From: Anastrepha obliqua
Lineage: Eukaryota; Arthropoda; Insecta; Diptera; Tephritidae
NCBI RefSeq assembly: GCF_027943255.1
Contig: NC_072893.1
Coordinates: 94,991,784-95,055,783 of the forward strand
Direction: 5' to 3'
Length of the DNA: 64,000 nucleotides
A program made the position numbers and the translations under genes. How positions within the stretch are numbered: the first letter of the stretch is position 1; each line of letters opens with the position of its first letter. The notes beneath the pieces are model-generated. The model did not search any database and was not told where the DNA came from. It saw nothing but the letters and a program-made list of their open reading frames with translations. This document shows positions 57,722 to 64,000 of this stretch, piece after piece.

Positions 57722-58722
57722 TGATTGGCGCGATAATCGCTTACGCGATTTTGGCCGAGATTAACAAAGCGCGCCAGTCATATCTTTCTCGTGCTAACTG
57801 GCACTATGACTATGTCGTGGTAGCTCATACAGCTCATTTTTCCCCGCCGTCATCAACGTGCAAAGGTCCAAAAATCTTCCGCAGAATCTTTTCTCAAACA
57901 CTCCAAGGGACGCCTCATCGTATGTTGTAATCGTCCAAGCTTCTGCGCCATACGTAAGGACGGGCATGATGAGAGCCTTGTAGAGTGTTAGATTTTTTCG
58001 CCGAGTGAGGACTTTTCTATTCAATTGCTCATTTAGTCCAAAGTAGCAGTTGTTGGCAAGAGAGATGCTACGTTGGATTTCCAGGCTGACGTTGTTATCG
58101 GAGTTAATGCTGGTTCCTAAATAAACGAAGTTTCTTACAACCTCGAAATTATAACTGTTCACAATGGCGTGGGTGCCGATATGCGAGTGCGCTGACTGTT
58201 TGTTTGATGACAGAAAGTACTTCGTTTTGTCCTCGTTCGTCACCAGACCCATTCACTTTGCTTCTTTATCCAGGCGCGGTTGTTAAGGCCATCCCGACTA
58301 GAAATTTTGGTAAGGCGGTGATTAGGCGCAAATAAGGCAGACCGCATTCCAAATTTGCGCCTAATAAGGCAACCAAACTAGGTCCAAGTCCCGAAAGGTA
58401 TCGCCACACATCTGCCTCATTAGGCGCAGGTTCGAAAAACCGAACTTCGCTAATACTCCGGATGCCCTTCTACAAATCAGTTAGGGATTCCAATTTATGC
58501 TTAAGTGAGAGACTGTCACAGATTTTCGTGACCATAACCAAATTTGGTATTGTTCTGGTATGCCAATCTTTGCCTTGCCTAACGTGGGCCTGGTAAGGTA
58601 ATAGTGAGGTGTGCCTCAGTAAGGCCTCCCTAATTCGGGCCTAACTGATTCTTCGGCATGCCTCACTGTAATTCTAGTCGGGATGATGCTGATATTGACA
58701 TCATCGACACACACCAACAATT
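57722..58722 (-). pseudogene. RTE-like LINE reverse transcriptase fragment, split by a MITE
   Basis: Minus strand. Near 58720-58690 the text reads VQLLVCVDDVNISII, the catalytic YADD block with Y-A changed to C-V. A MITE (58293-58682) interrupts, then LNNR and LDKEA lead into an open frame from 58252: MGLVTNEDKTKYFLSS, NFVYLGTSINSDNNVSLEIQ, LTLYKALIMPVLTYGAEAWT and LGVFEKRFCGRFL, the thumb of RTE-like elements. The end (57790-57722) contains GGCGCGATAATCGC, which I take as 3' untranslated sequence. The 5' part of the element is missing. Confidence 0.78.
58293..58682. mobile_element. MITE with CCCGACTAG ends, 390 bp
   Basis: CCCGACTAGAAATT at 58293 and AATTCTAGTCGGG at 58682 form the terminal inverted repeats; AT flanks both sides. 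The interior is rich in AAGGC/GCCTT and TAGGC/GCCTA words on both strands and is far more GC-rich than the spacers. No coding capacity. Its insertion splits the RTE-like LINE right after the catalytic block. Superfamily unknown. Confidence 0.75.
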
Positions 58723-59615
58723 GTACGCTCTTATAAAAAATTGTGCCTTTTATTTTGTTACTTTTGAGTATTATCGAGTATATTAGTCAAAATATAATCG
58801 TAAAATACATAGTTTTTCTAAGTCACCTCATGATAAAAAGCAATAAAGACTCAAAGTGCGCCAATATAGTAAATCATTTAAATAATTTGGATGTTCACAA
58901 ATAACTAACCAAATTACCAACATATTTTTTGTTCAACGATCAACCAAAACTAAATTATCTAGAATAGCGGAATGAACTCATACTAATTGTCCTCTATTAG
59001 TTCTATTTCACTTACACATTTGCACATATGCATATATGATGCAACTACACAAACATCAGCTCTCACTTGCATTGCCAGAAGCAATGAAAATAAATACCAG
59101 GATTAGTTCATGAAGCCATTTTTGACACATTTCGATAGATAGCAAGGCTATGAGGGTCATCCTCTTTTCAACATTTTGTTGCAAGTTGATGCTGCTACAC
59201 GCTTATTTGGTTAAATGTAATTTCGCCCGAAAAGGTTTAAATGCGACATAAAACGGTTATCATTAGTGGCTAAGCGGTAATGCAGTGAGCCAACAAAAAA
59301 TAACAACTACAATTGATTGTTGTGCAATTAATTCAATTGAATTCAAAATGGAAACAAGGACTGACAAATAAACTGATATATCAGAAACATGCGTTGGCGC
59401 AACTGCAAATAAACAAAACTGTAAAATTTCTGCAGATGAATTGATTAAGCAATTACAGTAAAATTAGCAACAAGCTAGAATTTTGTTGGGCGAGCACCAA
59501 GGGTTCTAAAATAGTGACTAGATGCAAGCTCAGTGATGAATAAAATATTTCTTGCACATTTATTGACAAATAATTTCAAAATAGCTATACCTTCATATGT
59601 ACATAAAAGTATATA
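58723..59615. other. Spacer, no gene recognised
   Basis: AT-rich DNA without features I can support. Confidence 0.5.
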
Positions 59616-59799
59616 CCTTCTACTCAAATATGAACGAGACGTTATCAATAAAACGGTCCGCGGATGACATATGGCAAAAATACATTTTTTGTTTTTTGGT
59701 AGGACTGTTATAAGCTTACATGGCAAATTTCAGCGTGATAGTTTGTTTTCTGTGCTACTGTAAGCAAGTCAAGCTCCAGTGTGTTCTTCGAATTTAACG

Positions 59800-60433
59800 A
59801 TGGAAATTCAAGTTGAACAAAGAATTTGTTTGAAATTTTGTTATTCCAACAAAATTTCGGCTTCAGACGCCTTAAAAACGTTGCAGACAACTTATGGGGA
59901 CTCTGCTCTATCGCGTGCACGTGTTTTCCAGTGGTACAAATCGTTCAAAGAGGGCCGTACATCAACCCAAAAAACCACGCCAAAGTCGCTCAAAAATTAA
60001 GGTTATGCTAACTGTCTTTTTCGATTACGAAGGTGTGGTGCACTCGGAGTTCCTTCCGCAAGGCCGATCGGTTAACGCTGAATATTATTTAGACGTTTTA
60101 AAGCGTTTACGCGAGAACATTCGCCTTAAAAGGAAGGAATTGTGGGACAACAAGTCATGGTTTTTGCATCACGATAATGCACCAGCTCACACATCACGTC
60201 TTGTTCGCGATTATTTGAACAAAAATAATGTTAATATCGTTCCGCAAGCACCGTATTCGCCTGATATGGCTCCATGTGACTTTTTTCTGTTTCCCAAGCT
60301 CAAGTTGCCGCTCCGTGGAAAACATTTTGAGACAATTGAAGTCATAAAAGAGAATTCGAAGAACACACTCGAGCTTGACTTGTTTACAGTAGCACAGAAA
60401 ACAAACTACTACTGTGGGCAAAAAGTAAGGTGA
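59800..60433 (+). pseudogene. mariner-type transposase (DD34D), internally deleted
   Basis: The N-terminal piece from the ATG at 59800 reads MEIQVEQRICLKFCYSNKIS, ASDALKTLQTTYGDSALSRA and WYKSFKEGRTS, the first helix-turn-helix. It then jumps to PKSLKN/SRSKIKVMLTVFFDYEGVVH (about 59985-60050), so the second helix-turn-helix and first catalytic D (TGDETW in relatives) are deleted. WFLHHDNAPAHTSRLVRDY (second D) and PYSPDMAPCDFFLFPKLK (third D, spacing 34) follow. The end runs through the terminal repeat into the nested mariner, so the reading frame from about 60350 is not original. Confidence 0.83.
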
Positions 60434-61672
60434 ATTTGGTTGTAAAATGAAAAATCTTTATTTATTCTTGTAAATCAATTTCATCCCCTTCAAAATAATC
60501 CCCTCTCGATGAAATACTCTTATGCCAACGATTTTTCCAATCCCCGAAACATGCCAAATAGTCTATTTCCGGTGTAGCCATCAGCACCTTCTTCGATTCA
60601 GCTTTTATCTCCTCAATCGACTCGAAACGCGTTCCCCGGAGTGGTCTCTTGAGTTTTGGGAATAGCCAGAAGTCACACGGAGCCAAATCAGGCGAATACG
60701 GTGGTTGCGGAACGATATGCGTGGAATTTTTGGCGAAATGGTCACGAAGAACGAGTGCAGTGTAAGACGGTGCATTATCGTGATGCAAAAACCAAGAGTT
60801 GTTGGCCCATAATTCTGGTCTTTTTAGACGAATTGCTTCACGTAAATGACGCATAACGCTCAAATAATATTCCTTATTAACAGTTTGGCCAGGTGGAAGG
60901 AATTCATAGTGCACCACACCACGAAAATCGAAAAAAACTGTCATCATCATATTTTTGAACGACTTTGACGTGCTCTTTTCGGTCTGGCCTCGCCTTTAGC
61001 ACGATATTCGCTTGATTGATCGGTTGTTTCAGGGTCGTAAGCATAAATCCAAGTCTCATCTCCCGTCATGATGCATTTGAGCTTGTCCTGATAGTCTGAA
61101 ATTGAGAGTTTTCGGTACCAAACGAGATTTGACTTTTCGTAGACCCAAATGGTCTTTCAAAATGGTTTTCAGAGATCCTTCTGATATTCCGATCATATCA
61201 GTAAGGTTTTTAACAGTCAACCGACGATTTTTGAGCACTAACTCCTTCACTTTATTGACGTGTTGGTCATCTGTTGACGTCCGGTCTGGTCGTCCGGAGC
61301 GCTCCAAGTCATCAACACGTTCTCGACCCTCTTTGAAGTCTTTGTACCACTTATAAACATTTTTCTGCGACATGGTCGAATCACCAAATGCCTTCTGCAA
61401 CATGCTAAACGTTTCCGCAGCCGAAATCTTATTCCGCAAACAAAATTTGATGGCACTTCTCTACTCAATCAAATCAGACATTGTAAAAATCGAAAAATGC
61501 ACTGTTGGTCGTTTGGTAAACACAAGCGTAAATATATTACTGATAATGACATTCGCATGAAAGTTGGCCCAGATTTTATTAACTGTGCTGCCAACTCATG
61601 AAAAAATAACTAGAGCGAAATTTTAATCCCGCGAAGTTTGACAAATAAATTCACCTTACTTTTTGCCCACAG
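60412..61672 (-). mobile_element. mariner element nested in another, 1,261 bp
   Basis: Terminal repeats CTGTGGGCAAAAAGTAAGGT continue with GAATTT on both sides; TA at 60410-60411 and 61673-61674. A closely similar copy starts at 63202. Inserting into the right arm of the long-TIR mariner makes it the younger of the pair. Confidence 0.92.
60462..61481 (-). pseudogene. mariner transposase, one stop and small deletion
   Basis: Start at 61481 (MSDLIE then an in-frame TAG), continuing RSAIKFCLRNKISAAETFSM, VYKWYKDFKEGRERVDDLER, SGRP and TVKNLTDMIGISEGSLKTIL. Relative to the copy at 63202, about 43 bp are missing near 61100 (after VPKTLNF). Then DETWIYAYDPETTDQ (first D), a frame break near 60955, WFLHHDNAPSYTALVLRDHF (second D) and PYSPDLAPCDFWLFPKLKRP (third D, spacing 34), ending GDEIDLQE at 60462. 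Catalytic residues intact. Confidence 0.88.
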
Positions 61673-61808
61673 TAGTATGTGACATATCACTCTGAAATTT
61701 GCCATGTAAGCTTATAACAGTCCTACCAAAAAATAAAAGATTTATTTTTGCCATATGTCATCCGCGGACCGTTTTATTGATAACGTCTCGTTCATATTTG
61801 AGCAGAAG

Positions 61809-62075
61809 TACATACGAGTATTTCCATGTTTAATGAAGCATGCAACCAACAAATTGGTGGCATTTCAATCTAATCAGTGAAGCTTTAACGCCAAAACGTC
61901 ACTTTAAGCTTCTGCATATTTTCAGGCGCGAAATTAAGGAATTTAAGATCGAAAATTTTTAAGAATTCATCCAAAAAGCTAGAGATAATCCTGGACATGC
62001 AAAAGAATTAAGGACATTTTCAGTCAGTGGAAATTTTTATAAAAGATGCTCTATAATACAATAAGATACAGAATA
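61809..62075. other. Short spacer
   Basis: AT-rich; nothing recognised. Confidence 0.5.
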
Positions 62076-62682
62076 CAGTAGATTATGTTTTTATGCGGTT
62101 TTGAAATAGTGCGGTTTTTAAAAAAATTAAAAAATGCATGTCGACCTATCGGGAATTGTACATATAAACAAGATTCTAAACCAGCTAAACAAAAACTCAT
62201 CACAGATTACATCAAAAATGCTAACCCTACAAGTATGGAACCGCCTGCATCACCATCCAGATCAGACGTGTACATTTCCTCAAGTGAAGGATGTGATTTT
62301 ACGCCAAACCCTAAACGAATGCGCATCATGCGGGTATTGTTTGATTCTATTTCTGACGATGTAAATTTATTTTTCGATTCTGACGTTTCTTACAATAAAT
62401 AAATATATAATTTTCAAAAATACAATTTTTTGTTTATGCGATTTTATTTAATTATTTCAGATTCATGCCGTCTATGGAACGTATCTACTCGTATAGTTAT
62501 AATATGGGACTAGTACCCTTTTTTATGCGATTTTATTACATTATTTCAGATTTATGCGGTTCTTAGCACTTTTGAAACGTATCTATAATTTTACTATAGA
62601 ACTGGTAGCTTTTTTTATGCTGTTTTTTTATGCTGTTTCTTGCGGAACGTATGTATATACCGCATAAAAACAGAATCTACTG
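62076..62682 (+). mobile_element. pogo-like element, 607 bp deletion derivative
   Basis: Terminal repeats CAGTAGATTMTGTTTTTATG continue with CGGT on both ends; TA at 62074-62075 and 62683-62684. The CAGTA start and TATGCGG-rich ends are characteristic of pogo/Tigger elements. Subterminal TTTTATGCGATTTTATT repeats occur at about 62433, 62522 and (shortened) 62617. Only a C-terminal coding remnant remains. Confidence 0.8.
62085..62402 (+). pseudogene. Possible C-terminus of a pogo-like transposase
   Basis: The last part of an open frame reads KPAKQKLITDYIKNANPTSM, then SRSDVYISSSEGCDFTP and NLFFDSDVSYNK with a stop at 62400-62402. QKLITDYI resembles the Q-x-x-hydrophobic-x-x-aromatic PCNA-binding motif; pogo-family transposases have been reported to carry such a motif near their C-terminus. 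There is no catalytic domain. The methionine at 62085 lies in the terminal repeat, so the left limit is not the original one. Assignment rests mainly on position inside the pogo-like ends. Confidence 0.45.
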
Positions 62683-62684
62683 TA

Positions 62685-63201
62685 TATCGTTTATTGCTCA
62701 CAACACTAAAAACCATAACAGTGGCTGGAAACTTCGTGTGCAAGACAACATGAACATCTGTCGAATTGGAGCAGGGCCATCTGTAACTTCCGCGGTTAGT
62801 CTCTTGGTCTTGGTCAAATTTCTTTTGGTAAAAAAAAACCAAAGCATTTAAGGCGGTTCAAGGTATTTAATTTTCTGGAGTTACCGCCTCTTTGGACGTC
62901 CACTGTGTTGTGCATCATCGGTGTCTCTACGACCAGAGGTGTATCTAAGTCAGAAAAGCACCACTTTATTGTTGTTACTGATTGAGTCCCCATAACACTT
63001 TTCAAGCCATTGCTTCGCTTGAACGGTATTTTCCCCATCAAGACGTTGTGTGAAATTAAATCACGAAATTCTCTTTGAACCATTGTTATGAAAATAACAA
63101 AAGTAGCATCACTCTTAGCTTTAACAGCTGTCTTTTTAAGGTTAGTCCTAACTGAAAAAGAGGTGAATGCAATAAACGTAGTGGCATCTATGAATATACT
63201 A
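62685..63201. other. Spacer with an unassigned minus-strand open frame
   Basis: A minus-strand frame at 63083-62814 (MVQREFRDLISHNVLMGKIP through RKLNTLNRLKCFGF) has balanced amino-acid composition and could be a fragment of an old element or gene, but I do not recognise it. Nothing else supported. Confidence 0.3.
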
Positions 63202-64000
63202 CTGTGGGCAAAAAGTAAAGTGAATTTGGTTGTAAAAAGAAAAATCTTTATTTATTCTTGTAAATCAATTTCATCCCCTTCAAAATAATCCCCTCTCGAT
63301 GAAATACATTTATGCCAACGATTTTTCCAATCCCCGAAATATGCCAAATAGTCCATTTCCGGTATAGCCATCAGCACCTTCTTCGATTCAGCTTTTATCT
63401 CCTCAATCGACTCGAAACGCGTTCCCCGGAGTGGTCTCTTGAGTTTTGGGAATAGCCAGAAGTCACACGGAGCCAAATCAGGCGGAACGATATGCGTAGA
63501 ATTTTTGGCGAAATGGTCACGAAGAACGAGTGCAAAAACCAAGAGTTGTTGGCCCATAATTGTGGTCTTTTTAGACGAATCGCTTCACGTAAACGACGCA
63601 TAACGCTCAAATAATATTCCTTATTAACAGTTTGGCCAGGTGGAAGGAATTCGTAGTGCAACTCACCACGAAAATCGAAAAAAACTTTCATCATGACCTT
63701 TATTTTTGAACGACTTTGACGTACTCTTTTCGGTCTGGCCTCGCCTTTAGCACGATATTCGCTTGATTGGTCGGTTGTTTCAGGGTCGTAAGCATAAATC
63801 CAAGTCTCATCTCCCGTAATGATGCATTTGAGCTTGTCCTGATAGTCTGAAAGCATTCTTTCACACACATCAACGCGACGACTTTTTTCCAAGAAATTGA
63901 GAGTTTTCGGTACCAAACGAGATTTGACTTTTCGTAGGCCCAAATGGTCTTTCAAAATGGTTTTCAGAGATCCTTCTGCTATTATATCAGTAAGGTCATA
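63202..64000 (-). mobile_element. mariner, sister copy of 60412-61672, cut by window end
   Basis: The left terminal repeat CTGTGGGCAAAAAGTAAAGT begins at 63202 with TA at 63200-63201. It differs little from the copy at 60412. The other end lies beyond the window. Confidence 0.9.
63252..64000 (-). pseudogene. mariner transposase, second catalytic motif deleted
   Basis: Minus strand, N-terminus outside the window. DHLGLRKVKSRLVPKTLNF and LEKSRRVDVCERMLSDYQDK (the block missing from the sister copy) are present, then GDETWIYAYDPETTDQ (first D). About 28 bp encoding HHDNAPSYTA (second D) are missing near 63533, and another 14 bp at 63484 before LAPCDFWLFPKLKRPLRG (third D). It ends GDEIDLQE at 63252. 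It is disabled by deletions different from those in the sister copy. Confidence 0.88.

Larger units (their letters stand above)
59616..61808 (+). mobile_element. mariner-like element with ~180 bp terminal repeats, split by a nested mariner
   Basis: The left arm (59616-59798) matches, in reverse complement, the right arm in two blocks: 60343-60406 and 61676-61808. Shared text includes CTCAAATATGAACGAGACG, CGGTCCGCGGATGACATATG and AGGACTGTTATAAGCTTACA. TA at 59614-59615 and 61809-61810 suits a TA target. The nested mariner (60412-61672) sits inside the right arm. Terminal repeats this long are unusual for mariner. Confidence 0.8.

Noticed and set aside
62814..63083. 89-codon minus-strand open frame
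   Set aside because: Composition is protein-like, but I recognise no domain and no element ends; noted only as unassigned.
1..64000. CRISPR arrays, operons, rRNA, bacterial-type promoters
   Set aside because: No spaced direct-repeat array or prokaryotic gene organisation; the sequence is clearly eukaryotic.
1..64000. LTR retrotransposon or endogenous virus
   Set aside because: No LTR pair, protease, integrase or envelope-like reading frames were recognised on either strand.

Overview
This 64 kb window is AT-rich eukaryotic DNA with no recognisable intact host gene. The organism is almost certainly a dipteran, and by inference a tephritid-type fruit fly. The evidence is the TATATGTATG-type microsatellites, the mix of mariner, DD41D ('rosa'-like) Tc1/mariner, piggyBac, Helitron and RNase H-bearing non-LTR elements, and a tRNA-derived SINE. 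Nothing looks prokaryotic or viral. The window is a graveyard of mobile elements separated by AT-rich spacers. Every transposase or reverse transcriptase I could read carries stops, frameshifts or deletions. The closest to intact are a mariner at 29.1-30.3 kb, a mariner at 11.5-12.8 kb and a piggyBac-like element at 37.0-39.6 kb.

Layout, left end: a 352 bp element with a perfect 9 bp target duplication (0.2-0.55 kb); a mariner sitting in the tail of a SINE (2.7-4.2 kb); a divergent SINE (5.3 kb); an internally deleted piggyBac-like element (5.6-7.3 kb). At 7.7-9.3 kb there is a pile-up of a DD41D fragment, a fold-back MITE, a 360 bp DD41D MITE and a SINE, followed by a possible host terminal exon. 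At 10.5-12.8 kb a DD41D element and a mariner lie next to each other.

Layout, middle: a Helitron deletion derivative (14.2-16.1 kb); an RNase H-type LINE meeting a second LINE tail-first (17.0-20.6 kb); a DD41D fragment and a piggyBac-like element (21.3-24.3 kb); a SINE (25.9 kb); an R1-like LINE tail (27.8-28.2 kb); a nearly intact mariner plus a DD41D copy (29.1-31.2 kb); mariner fragments (34.0-35.5 kb); a piggyBac-like element with a nested MITE (37.0-39.6 kb); LINE 3' ends (40.6-41.8 and 43.8-44.1 kb); a 108 bp tandem repeat (42.6-42.9 kb); a Tc1-type MITE (45.8 kb); a DD41D copy (47 kb).

Layout, right end: a SINE (49 kb); LINE debris (49.6-50.1 kb); a fold-back MITE split by one Helitron, with a second Helitron in inverted orientation just downstream (50.5-53.4 kb), giving a roughly 1.15 kb inverted repeat; an RNase H LINE (54.5-56.6 kb); an RTE-like LINE split by a MITE immediately after its catalytic motif (57.7-58.7 kb); a long-TIR mariner with another mariner nested in its right arm (59.6-61.8 kb); a pogo-like element (62.1-62.7 kb); a sister copy of the nested mariner running off the window (63.2-64.0 kb).

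The features do not act together as one system. What recurs is (a) internal-deletion derivatives that keep element ends, (b) insertion of TA-targeting elements into AT-rich SINE tails, and (c) DD41D copies lacking the DNA-binding half of the transposase. I found no convincing new multi-gene system; the most unusual structures are listed as findings.
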